From Pseudevernia furfuracea (lineage: Eukaryota; Ascomycota; Lecanoromycetes; Lecanorales; Parmeliaceae), in contig JAIUPT010000040.1 in the NCBI GenBank assembly GCA_022315425.1, positions 496,001 through 560,000 of the forward strand: a DNA stretch of 64,000 nt. Direction: 5' to 3'. The position numbers and the translations under genes are program-made. The notes below the pieces were generated by a model. That model was not told the origin of the DNA. It was given only the letters and a program-made list of their open reading frames with translations, and did not search any database. Position 1 is the stretch's first letter; each line of letters opens with the position of its first letter. Shown here piece by piece: positions 11,140 to 21,570 of this stretch.

Positions 11140-11565
11140 ATTCAGCAAGAGCCTGTAACTAAATATAATTGACCTACATAATGTCGAGCTTTCGCTACAA
11201 ATCGTGCAAGCCGATGCAGGATTGCAAGTGTTCATAAGCTCAGCTTCGTGGTCCTTGGTGCTTATGCTTTCATATTGCCTTGTTCGGAGCTCGGAGCATC
11301 ATGACGGAAGTCTTGGGAACATTCTTTTCCCAGAACGTGTTGTCGTCGCAGGCCTGCTGGTAAAGGAGGAAGGTGCGGCGCGAGAGAGAGAGAGAGAGAG
11401 AGGTGGAGAGGATATCAAACCGCTCAAACGCTCATCCTTGCCCTATAAAGATCGGATTGAGGATAGGGCGCATTTTAATCGCCGCTGATTAGCCGAAGTA
11501 CTCACGAAACTTTTGGCCTCCGTCCATAACGGTCTCTATTTCATAATCAACAATCCGCCTACAAC
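11140..11565. promoter_or_regulatory. Divergent promoter region, TRS23 and eIF3d, with (GA)n tract
   Basis: A 426-base divergent intergenic region. It contains a (GA)n run of about 20 nt at roughly 11381-11402 followed by GA-rich sequence. It should drive both genes. No core promoter motif is clear enough to place. Confidence 0.5.
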
Positions 11566-13418
11566 ATGCCGATTTCTCTCTCCTCGATAGTCACGGCTCT
11601 GCCATCTGAAGACTCATGGGGTCCGCCTACTACTACAGATGCCCTCGTGAATGGCGTTCCATATGCACCATACTCGAAGGGAGACAAGCTGGGGCGGATG
11701 GCAGACTGGACGACCGAAGGCAAAGACAGGGATGGACGAGGAGGGAGGCAGCAGTATAACAGGAATTACAGGGGTAAAGCGCTTGGAAGTAGTAGCCTAA
11801 GACATAATCAAAGCTGACAATGTTCGCAGATCAGCAAGTCTACGGTGCCGGCACATCAAGTTTGTTCGCAGTCCAAGTAGCAGAAGATGAATCGTCTTTC
11901 TCCGTGGTCGATAATACCCGTACCTCAACCAAGACTCGAGGTTTTGGACGTGGCGGCGGTACCATATTCCGAGGTCGAGGACGTGGCGGCCGTGACCAAC
12001 GCGGAGGGCGAGGCACGTTCCAAAACTCAAGGGTGGGCGGCCGTGGCGGTCAACAAGCCTATCTCTATGACCAACGGGGAGGTGCTCGAGGTGGACGAGG
12101 TGGACGAAGGTTCGGCTGGAAGGATTATGACAAACCCCAACGGAATCGCGACTCCTCTGTGAACATCAAACCTGACTGGACAATGTTGGAAGAGATTGAC
12201 TTCGCCCGGCTACTGAAGCTCAATCTCGAGACCTCAGCCGGTGAAGATATCGATAGCTACGGCTTTCTCTACTACTACGACCGCAGCTACGATAAGCCTC
12301 CCGTCAAGAACACGGAGCGCAAACTCAACGTCGTGGATCGCGCTGCGTACAATGTCACCACCTCTTCAGATCCCATAATTCAAGAGCTAGCCGACAAAGA
12401 CGAAGCCACCATTTTCGCTACTGACAACATACTCTCCATGCTCATGTGCGCTCCTCGATCCGTCTACAGTTGGGATTTAGTCATTACGAAGCAAGGTAGC
12501 AAACTGTATCTCGACAAACGAGACGGCTCGTCCCTCGATATGGTATCTGTAAACGAGAATGCCGCGGATGCACCTTTGGAAGCGAGCGAGGGCAATAAAG
12601 ACAGCATCAATTTCCCTGGCGCATTGGCGCTCGAGGCCACCTTCATCAATCACAACTTTGCGAATCAAACCGTCATGGAGAGCGAAACGAGCAAGTTAGA
12701 AATGCAGCACGAAAACCCCTTCTACAACCCGTCAGAAGAGACCGAACCTTTAGCATCGAAAGCTTACAAATACAGACGCTTCGACCTCTCGCTCGAGAAA
12801 GACGAAGATCCTTTGCATCTGATCGTTCGCACAGAGATCGATGCGGTCGTGAAGAATAATATCAGCGGCGAAGATCAGTTACTCACCCTGAAAGCACTGA
12901 ACGAGTTTGATCATAAGGCACAAGGTAGCGGCGGTGCTCTAGACTGGAGGACTAAACTTACGAGCCAGCGCGGTGCCGTGGTCGCAACAGAGATGAAGAA
13001 CAATAGCTGCAAGTTGGCGAGATGGGCTACACAAGCTATACTGGCTGGTGCAGACGTGATGAAACTTGGGTAAGCAATTTCAATGTCCACATACGTCTTC
13101 CACACAACCTCCTAACCATTAATAAACAGTTTCGTATCCCGAGCTTCCCCCAAAATCCCCGATCGACATGTCATTCTCGGCGTCGTCGGCTACGATCCTC
13201 GCAAATTCGCAGAGCAAATGAATCTCAACCTCGCTAACGGCTGGGGTATCGTCCGGACCATCGTCGATATGTGCCGAAATATGAAAGATGGCAAATACGT
13301 CCTGGTAAAGGATCCAAACAAGGCTTTGTTGAGACTGTATGAGGTGCCAGTGGGGACGTTTGAGGAGGAGGACGGTGAGGAAATCGAGGGGACGGATGCG
13401 GGTGGAGACGAAGAGTAG
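11566..13418 (+). CDS. Translation initiation factor eIF3 subunit d
   Basis: eIF3d is a peripheral eIF3 subunit with an mRNA cap-binding fold. Three exons (11566-11773, 11830-13069, 13130-13418) total 1737 nt and give 578 aa. The N-terminus reads LPSEDSWGPP and VPYAPYSKGDKLGRMADW. Exon 2 continues DQQVYGAGTSS, then an Arg/Gly-rich stretch at about 106-164 with repeated GRGRGG and GGRGG. The conserved core includes KPDWTMLEEIDFARLLKL, YDRSYDKPPVKNTERKL, DNILSMLMCAPRSVYSWD, and across the last splice ADVMKLGFVSRASPK, then NLNLANGWGIVRTIVDM. It ends in an acidic tail. Family assignment is secure. The RGG box follows the filamentous-fungal pattern and suggests RNA contact, by inference. Confidence 0.96.
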
Positions 13419-13799
13419 TGCCTCATTTGTACGTACTAAAGGAGTTTCACAATGATAAACTCGAGCATGAAAAAAGCATAGATGTATGCATTGCCAATAT
13501 TATACGATGGTATTACGTCAATTCCATCTTCAAACAACCTCCCGTCGCTGCTCCCAAACTCCACACAGTGGCTACAACTTGCCCTGGTAGACGTGCCGTC
13601 CTTGGTTCATGTGAGTTTTGGGTTGCATGTGGGCCAGGCGTTGAAAGCTCAAGCGCTGTTAACATCGATTTTTCCCTTCCACAACCATGCACCCCATCTT
13701 CTGTTTGGTGCACCACTTCCTTCTTCCGTCATTGAACCAACTTCCTCAAGTCGCAATAGGGGCAACCCATCGTCCACCATCACTTTTCACCCTACCATT
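13419..13799. other. Intergenic, between convergent 3' ends
   Basis: A 381-base gap between the convergent eIF3d and cytidine deaminase stops. It should hold both 3' UTRs. Open frames here look like chance. Confidence 0.5.
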
Positions 13800-14920
13800 C
13801 TACGACGTCGCCGGCTTCGACATCGCCCCCTTTAAATCTTCGGGTCCGAAACTCATGGGTAACAGCTTACGCTCTTCGCCATCAGCATCACGTCGTCTTC
13901 CTCTGGGTGAATGTTGCACTCCACACGTACCTTCTCGAGTGTCTTAACGACATACTGTCCGTCTTTGTCGTACATGAACACAGGCATTGAGAGGGGACAG
14001 AATTCGCGGATGCTAGGCAATGTTCGTTGGTGGATGTGGGAAGAAAACTAAAATTGGAAGCTAGGAACGTACAATTGGCGGCACATGCCACATGGTGATG
14101 CTGGTAGACATTGTCAATTCTATGTAGTTGGGTCATCCGAACGAAGAGAAAGGCGGGGAGGTGGCCAATGGGATAATGACATACGCACCTGGTGGGGTGA
14201 TGTCTGTGGCTACGGCTAATGCTTTGAAAGTTGAGTGGCCTCCCGTCTGGTCAGAAAGGCATCTGTCAGCGACTAGTCCTCGTGCGTTTGTATCCATGGA
14301 GGATGGGAAGCGTAGAGGTGCTAGAATGAGGCCTCGATTCTTGCCATGTAGCATGGGACGTAATTAGACTGGGGTAAGAACATCGGCATCAAAAAATGGC
14401 CTCCATGCACGAGGTAGCAATATATGGATCTGACCCCGTCTGTATTACGATTTCTTTCCTGTGTCTTTCTGACCTGCTAAGAGTACTTGCTCCCTTTTCC
14501 AATGGAGAGTTAGAAGAACGACTCACCACAGCTGTCGCCATTGCACATCTCTCAGCACATGTGCCTACTGGGTAGCTCGCATTTTCCACATTAGCTCCTA
14601 CGATGATGGAGCCATCTTCAGACAACAGAGCAGCACCAACACGGAAGTGGGAGTATGGACCTGCACTCGCATCAGCCCATCAAGAGATTATATTTATTAT
14701 ATATTGTGCCCACAGAAAGGAGCAAAGGAGGATGCGTATGAGTATCATTCAAGGTGATGCAAATGCTATGCAGTACAAATGTAGACAATGTAGATAGACA
14801 GCGCCTACAATATGCCCGCTCCTTCGCAGTAATAGCCTTCTCCTTGAGCTCCTCTAACGAGCGGTCGTCAAGACCATATTGGTCAGGGCTTTCCTGTCTT
14901 TGGCCTGGTCTAGGGTGCAT
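13800..14920 (-). CDS. CDD1: Cytidine deaminase (zinc-dependent, homotetrameric type)
   Basis: Deaminates cytidine and deoxycytidine in pyrimidine salvage. Six exons (14920-14809, 14660-14527, 14246-14189, 14100-14073, 14012-13931, 13865-13800) total 480 nt and give 159 aa, a normal length. The zinc site is complete: Cys72 and Glu74 in TCAERCAM, and Cys105 and Cys108 in SPCGMCRQ. Other matches are YCPYSHFRVGAALLSEDG, GANVENASYPVGTC, KALAVATDITPP and the terminal LLPMSFGPEDL. The fourth exon is only 28 nt and carries half of the catalytic motif. The second intron is unusually long for this locus (280 nt). An extra internal exon there cannot be excluded, but it is not needed by the alignment. 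The start is the only in-frame ATG before the core. Confidence 0.92.
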
Positions 14921-15219
14921 TTTCCAGGTCTTGATACTTTCCAATGGAGGAATACTCTATGAGCGAGGAGAAAATGGATTGGAGTAGAGGAGTGTTGGAG
15001 AATAAGGAACAGAGTCGCTAGATATCTGGGGTCCAGCGGAAACTGCTGAGCAAAAATGTGAATGATATCTGCGCACCTTTCGTTTATATTCAAGCTCGCT
15101 ACGACTAGAATACATCCTGGAAGGAAAACACGCTCGCTATCACTCTGCCCGAAAACCAAAGATGAAAATATCAATAACGCCTCAAAATGCCGCTGTCCTC
15201 TTTCCTTTCCAGTACTATC

Positions 15220-18200
15220 CTACACTTCCTCCTCCTCATCATCTCCCAATAACTCGTCCTCGTCTGGGTCAACAATCGCGTATCTTCCCCCTCTTGCAAA
15301 ATCGCTTCGTTGTGTATACCTCCTTCCACCCCCAAACAGCCCGGTAATCCCTCTCCACGCGCTTGCGATCAGAAGCGGTAGCGTAGCTACAACAGCAACC
15401 ACGGCACTAACCGCGGTGATTGGCCATGCGATCCATGGCTTATCTGCATCAAACGCACTGCCCGAATCACCAAGCCGGATACGTCCAAATTTGCCATCCC
15501 AATTAGCCCAGACCCAATACCCGACTCCTCCTGCGATGACGACCGGTAAGACGAATACCAGCACGAAGAACCAGAACCCATTGAGACCTTTCTTGCGCTC
15601 TTCACGGTCCAAGTCGCCTTCGTGGCCAGGGCAGGGTATTTGTTGCGATGTGAACTCTAGTTCCTGGCCGCCTTCGCAAGTGTCGAGTGGAGTGCGGCGA
15701 TAGCCTGTGGGAGTAAAGTAGGACAATAGCTCCGGATTTTCGACACAGGCTTGGCTGTGATCAGGGGGGGGCAGACCAGGGACGAGTCCACAGGAGCCAT
15801 CATTGCCGACCTCGTAGTTGTAGTCACTACAGAACATATCAGCAAGAATCCGTCCAAAGGGGAATCGAAGAGGCAAAACATCAGAGCCTTACCATTCAAA
15901 ATCCTCCCTTGTGCAATCGCAGTTTCGGGAGATACTGTGCAAATGTTGGATGTCCAAACCGTTATAACATTCGGCTTCAGGCCTTTTGCGGTGGTATTGT
16001 GCAACATGTCCAAATAGGCAATTGTCTTTCTGACTAGGATGCTTGGGTTCCCAGAGGTAGTAGTCACCATTCTCTGGATTCTTCTCGTCGAGTTTACATT
16101 GCTTGTCCGCCAAGCCTGTAAAGTCAAGGTTGACAGTAGCAACCTTGCTGCCACTTGCGCTTTCTTTCCCCCACAGAATGAAATTCCGCGACTTGTCGGA
16201 GGGAACAGTGGAGATGGCCGCAACGGTGAAGTCGGCATCTGCGAACACATACTCTTGCCAGTCGATGCCTTCGTTCAGAGAATAGAAAACAGATCGAGTG
16301 GCAACATCCTCTTCGACAATGACGATGATTGAACCTTGGTCGCCATACTCCCACATGTAGTTGCCTTTCTTGACAGGGTGCCATTCAACGCCACCATCTC
16401 GAGTAATGAAAGTGTCTGCATCGGGTTTTCTGCCCAGATTCTGGCCAACGTTACCAACACCCATCATCAAACCAATGGCTGACGGAGACGAGAATGTAGC
16501 ACGCGGATCCCGGCGCTCGGTGTAACTGTGAAGATGCAGGGAACATTTCAAGGTGTCCTTAGGATCGCACTCGTATTTACGACCCTCGGCGTCCTTAGAC
16601 GGGGCTTGCAAAGGTGCCCATTGAGCACCATCGTTGTGCGTAATCATGGTTCTCAGCCTTTTCGATTTACCCTGATCGGCCTCGTCAATGTTGGCAACAG
16701 TATTAACCAGAATGACTCCCTCGAGGCCAAGCATCTTCTCGAAATCGACATATCCGCGGCGATTCCTGTTAACGCCGTTGAGACTCATGACATATGATGT
16801 GCCATTGCTGTTACTTTTGATAATCGAACCATACTCAGACTCTTCGCGATTGTTGACCGTTACATGCAAGAAGACCGCGTGTGTAGAGCTATCTAGCACA
16901 GTGTAAGCCTTCTGAGCAGGCACCTCGAAGCTCGGCGGAAATCTTGCGTCGGCGAACGTCTTGCCATCGACGCTAGTATGGCACGTAAGAGCATCACGGT
17001 CATCTTCTCGTCTGGCAGCTACAACGATGAATTCGGACATGGTGGCGAAATCGATGATATCGTCGAATGGCTTGTGATCGTCTGCGAACCAATTGTCACT
17101 CCACTTTAACTGCAAAGGGTTGTCCGGCTTCTCGTCTTGGTACTGCTCGCAGTACACGAGTTTCTCGTTACCTCCACGGCCTTCTTCCTTGATGAACTCG
17201 CACTTGTTGACATAACGCAACCTATGCTCCCAAGTGTCACCTCTGTCTTCACTGAAAAACGCAACATTGTGGCAGTTGCCCTTGCTGGAACCATCGCAGT
17301 CCACTGCACCAGTCCAAATGAGCCAGTCTTTGTAGTCGGCATGAAAGCTCAGGATCTGAAGCTTATCTCGAGTGGGCTCTGCTGGGGCTTCAAAGTGGCC
17401 AATAGTGGCGCCTCTATTGACCGAGTAGAATACTTTCTTGCTGCCGGTAAGGAAGTAGACCACATCGTTAAAGTATTGGTGAGGATAAATGGCCGTGATC
17501 TGTTCATCCTTGAGAATCTGATCCCAGGTCTTACCAGCATCTGTAGTAATATAGACCGCACGCTCGTCAGTCCGCATAACAATGGTCTCATCGGTACCCG
17601 TACTCCTGTCAGTCCTTTCCAAATAAAAGTACTCTTCGAAGCGTTTTGCACCGAAAGATGTAAGCTCTTTGGTTATCTTTCCACTTGCGGGTGGGCTGAT
17701 GGTATCGCTGCAAGACCTCTCTACTTCCTCGTCCAGCGCGACAGCACCCTTAGCTTCTCGATCGCAGTCATTGCCAGGAATAAGCCTGAAGCCAGAGCTG
17801 CCCATATATTTTGCGTCCGAATCACTGCACTGATCGTTAGGCACTGGCAAAATTCCAGCCGGAATGCACTCGCTTCCATCCTCGCTTGGAACGAAGTTGT
17901 AGTCGCATTCGAAATCCTCTTTTGCGCAAGCGCAAGGTTCAAACTCCGGTACAGGGTCCTTGAACTCTTCATCTACGAAACAATCGGCATCGGCCTTGCG
18001 CCTGCGGTACCATTGTTTGTGACCCATGATGCAAGTCGGGTCCCCTTTCTCGTCCACGCGCGCAAACCACCGATCGAAGTCCTTGTCCTTGCATTTCCCT
18101 TCATGAAGCTCAGCAAAATCAATAGCAATTGCAACGTACTCTAGATCTGATCCTCCGCCGGTAGTAGCCATGAGGAAGAACTTGAGACTGGTAGAGTCGG

Positions 18201-19737
18201 GCGTGGTTGTAAGTAGCTTGGCACGAACGTTGTCACCAAGGTCTGCGTTCTCCCAGGATTTGCCATGGTCGAGAGAATACTGAATGGTGTCTGTGGGACC
18301 CTCGTCATAGATAGCTAGTAAGACCGAACCCCTGTCACCGAATTCATATTTGTGAGCTTCTTTGACTGCTCTTCGCCAGGTCAAGCCGGCGTCGTCAGAG
18401 ACATAAAGGTCACATTCTTCGTATGCCTTGAGGTAATTGCCTTTGTTGCCAACTCCCATGACAAGGCCTGGCGCCGGACTTGAGAATACTCTGCCCGAGT
18501 TGGTCATCTCTGACACAGAGTGGAGATGTATCTCGTCGTCGTCATCGGTGGTGAGTGGCTGGAATGTCCTCCCATCGTCAAAGCTGATCTTGCTCTTGAT
18601 CTTTTTCTGAGCAAGAGGCGACTGTTCCACGTCCTTCCAGTTGTCCACTACATTGACCATCACGATGCCCTGGATTCCTGCGACTTTCTCAAAGTCCACG
18701 ATGCCCTTGTAGTTCCTATTTGTGTGCTCAATATTCCGGGTGAAATAGGTTCCGTTCGAGTTACTCGTAAAGAGCACCCCCATCGCATTGATCGGCGATG
18801 TAGTCATGACATCCACTTGAATGCTATAATTGGTACTCTCCAGGATTGTGTAGGCATCCTCCTCCAGCTTATGATCATTGGGAAACACAGCTCTGTGCCA
18901 AGTCTGCGCATCATCCGTCACATACATAGCCAGTTCGTCTGTACCTTTAGCACTTGCCGCAGCAACCAAAAAGCCCTTCACGACAGCGATGTTGATGATC
19001 CCTTGAACAGTGCGATCCCCTTCCAGAACCGGCTCCTCCTCCTCATCCTTGAAGTAATCATCTGAGACCACAAGCCGGTTGTCTTTCGTTGACCAAGGAC
19101 TCGCATACCGTCCCTTCACAACGCAGACCACTCGATCGTCGTCCTTGTCATCTGCACTTGTTTGGAACTGCGGCGTTGACCTGGCAAACACGCAACTCCT
19201 GGTATCCTGCCTCATTTCAATGGGAGGAGTCTTGAAGGCATCTTTCGTGTAGTAAGCCATCTCATTGCATGCAAACAATTCCGTGCAGACATTGACAATC
19301 ACCTTGTCGCTGTCTGCGGCATGGAAGCTGAAGGGCGGCCTAAATGGGACGGGATATCCTTCTATATCAAAACCCCGCCATGATTTGCCCTGATTTTCGG
19401 TTATCCAGTGTGTGGTCTCTTTCCCCCATACGTATGCGACCTCTTTGTTGTAGGGGTGCAACACCAAATCCCATGCTCGTCCTTGCGGAACATCGTCAAT
19501 TACCCCCCACTCCTCGCCTGCATCTTCCGATCTAATTACATTCCCAGCATTATCAAGGATCAGTATAACATCTGAATCTTCGAAGTAAAGAGGTGGGGCT
19601 GCGGGAGGGTTATCGAGTTTGGATTTGGTGATGCGTGGAGCATCTTTCTTTGCGGAGGCAGGTGCCGTCAGGCGTAAAACATGCAGAAGGAGAAAGGAGA
19701 GGGAGATGAAGAGGGGCGAAGAGTTTCGTAGAATCAT
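15220..19737 (-). CDS. VPS10: Vacuolar sorting receptor Vps10 (sortilin family)
   Basis: Type I receptor that carries soluble hydrolases from the late Golgi to the endosome/vacuole. Two exons (19737-15893 and 15826-15220) give 1483 aa. A signal peptide occupies about residues 1-29 (hydrophobic SPLFISLSFLLLHVLRL). Two VPS10 luminal domains follow, each with Asp-box turns (SDDAGLTW, TTDAGKTWD, TRDGGVEWH) and a Cys-rich end (EPCACAKEDFECDYNF, and NCDCTREDFEW joined across the intron to CDYNYE). A transmembrane helix lies at about 1365-1387. A second hydrophobic segment at about 1412-1438 is followed by an acidic tail (DPDEDELLGDDEEEE), as in other filamentous Vps10 proteins. The gene is complete and matches the usual length. 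Confidence 0.96.
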
Positions 19738-20463
19738 TATGGATGCTTGATGAAAGGAGAACGAAGGGATTCCTTGCGTTCGTGAGGTAGGGACACATCA
19801 GTTTGGTGTCGTGGCAAAATTACGGCTGAGCAAGCAAGGCGCCAAGGCCGACGACTCTCAGCCGGCTCGAGCTTTACACAACAACAGAACAATTCACTTC
19901 GATATAAATCTACATGTTTATCGCACCTATTCCCACAGATATGCTAGGGATTAGATGATGGCAATATGCTGCAACAACGTTTGAAGACCAGTCTCCATTA
20001 TCGCTATCTAACACAGGGCAAGCTCATCTGATGATGTTCATACAATCACAAAGAGTCTCCACGCCATGCACAGGATTCATCAATACATACTGTATGCAAG
20101 CTGACAATGAGAAAGAGATTCGTTCAGCATCAAGGACGTAGTTAGTACTTCCCCAAGTCCATGCAAAGTATCCTTCCATTTCCGCAAAATGTTTTTCCTT
20201 TTGTCCCAGTGAGGGAATATCTTTCTAACTTTCGCCAACGCTTGATCCCATCAAAACGCTCGTCTTCAAAATGCAAGAGGGTATCTGCGAGCTGCACGAC
20301 ATGTGTCGACAAAGGAGAGTTGGGTGTGGTGTAAATTAAAGTCGTGATTGGTCCAAATGTGCCGTGCTGAATCGAATCGAAAAGCAACGCTGCGTAAGTC
20401 GTGAGGTAGCCTGAAAGGATTCGAACGGCTCGAAGACTCCCATGGCCTTGTGTTATGCGACGC
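19738..20463. other. Intergenic, VPS10 promoter and HAPB 3' end
   Basis: About 730 bases between two minus-strand genes, holding the HAPB 3' UTR and VPS10 promoter. No gene is recognized. A tRNA-like GATTCGAAC at about 20411 does not fold as a tRNA. Confidence 0.5.
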
Positions 20464-21570
20464 TCATGCTTCATCGTCGCCCTCGTCCTCTTCATCCGCC
20501 TCTTCGCTCTCACCGCTTGGTGTGTCCTTAGTCGGTTCGACCTTGGCCTTCTTGCTTGGAGACGTACTCTCATCATCATCAAGAGCGCCCGACTTTCTCT
20601 TGGACCCAGCAGAATTGCTAGATTTGGCTGGCCCTGAGGTATCGGATTCCTGGTTGTTCAGGTTTTCCAACACCTTGGGAGCATACTTCTGCAGGTCTCC
20701 CCCTTCACCTTTCTCGATCAGCGAAACTTCCTCGGCAGTCAGAAATCTTCCCCCGGGTCCTCTTGGCCGCCGCATCGCATGCTTGTGTCTCGACTCGTGC
20801 AGGTATGGCTTGCGGCCCTTTGAGGTGAGCCGAAGTGCCTCTTCCAACTTTTGGCGAGCCACACGTCGCTTCAGAATCCGATGAAATTGTTTGGCGTTGA
20901 CATAGAGAGGTGCTTCTTCGGCACCTGTAGGGCCAGCTTCAGGAGAAGCCGCATGGTGTTGATGGTGTTGAGGAGGTGGCGGCATCTGGGGAGGGACAGA
21001 GTTTCTTGGAGGCTGGTGGCCCATCATCACCGTTTGCGCGCTCTGGCCGTGGGGGCTGCTCACAGAATGTCCCAGGTGACCTTGGGACATCCTGTGGTTT
21101 TGAGAGACCGTCGAAGGTAGAGGTCCCATCGAGTTCGGTCCTTGCGGTGGTGACCGTGGTGTTCGCTCATTCTTAACGGCGATGCCTCCCATCCGCGGTG
21201 ATCCAGCCATCGAGGTCTGAGGCATCGGGTAGCCGTAACTCTGCTGCCCTGACGCGGCTGCTGTAGCCATGGCTGCTGCTTGGCCCGGGGTGATGGTGTT
21301 GATGTTGTACCCTTGATGCATATTTGGCTGTGCAACGTAGGACGGGGGATAGTTGAGACCCGTGTGGTTTGCCTGAGGTGGTTGCTGCGCCTGGTATGAG
21401 TGGCCTTGAGAGGGCAGGATGGTAGAAGCCTGTGGTTGATGTTGCATGTGTGGAGGTTGGCTAGGTGGAGATGTAATTGTTGGACTCTGTTGCGCATTGG
21501 AGTAGGCCTGCATGTGCGGCGCGTGCGGATGCTGGACGTACGAATGTGCTTGAGGTTGCGCGTAATCCAT
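20464..21570 (-). CDS. hapB: CCAAT-binding factor subunit HapB/Hap2 (NF-YA)
   Basis: DNA-contacting subunit of the trimeric CCAAT-binding complex, a general regulator of respiration, iron use and secondary metabolism. One exon encodes 368 aa. The NF-YA domain is at about residues 217-280: APLYVNAKQFHRILKRRV (association with the HapC/HapE dimer), a linker RLTSKGRKPYLHESRH, and RHKHAMRRPRGPGGRF, which reads the CCAAT box. The N-terminal 200 residues are rich in Gln, Pro and His, as expected of an activation region. The C-terminus carries a basic KRKSG and SKKAKVEP stretch (possible nuclear signal) and an acidic tail. The ATG at 21570 begins MDYAQPQAHSY. Upstream in-frame codons are open but look like 5' UTR. 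Identity is certain, the start slightly less so. Confidence 0.96.
   Translation of the reverse strand: MDYAQPQAHSYVQHPHAPHMQAYSNAQQSPTITSPPSQPPHMQHQPQASTILPSQGHSYQAQQPPQANHTGLNYPPSYVAQPNMHQGYNINTITPGQAAAMATAAASGQQSYGYPMPQTSMAGSPRMGGIAVKNERTPRSPPQGPNSMGPLPSTVSQNHRMSQGHLGHSVSSPHGQSAQTVMMGHQPPRNSVPPQMPPPPQHHQHHAASPEAGPTGAEEAPLYVNAKQFHRILKRRVARQKLEEALRLTSKGRKPYLHESRHKHAMRRPRGPGGRFLTAEEVSLIEKGEGGDLQKYAPKVLENLNNQESDTSGPAKSSNSAGSKRKSGALDDDESTSPSKKAKVEPTKDTPSGESEEADEEDEGDDEA

Noticed and set aside
11380..11405. (GA)n tract as a repeat-based array
   Set aside because: A simple microsatellite with no spacer structure.
17137..18144. 335-codon plus-strand frame inside VPS10
   Set aside because: It is antisense to the conserved VPS10 coding sequence, with no family character. 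Long antisense frames are a by-product of codon usage.
20400..20430. tRNA-like TTCGAATC word
   Set aside because: The stems on either side do not pair and no anticodon arm can be built. Similar words near 50516 and 59572 fail in the same way.
20450..20884. Plus-strand frame across the HAPB 3' end
   Set aside because: Antisense to the conserved NF-YA domain, Ser-rich chance frame.
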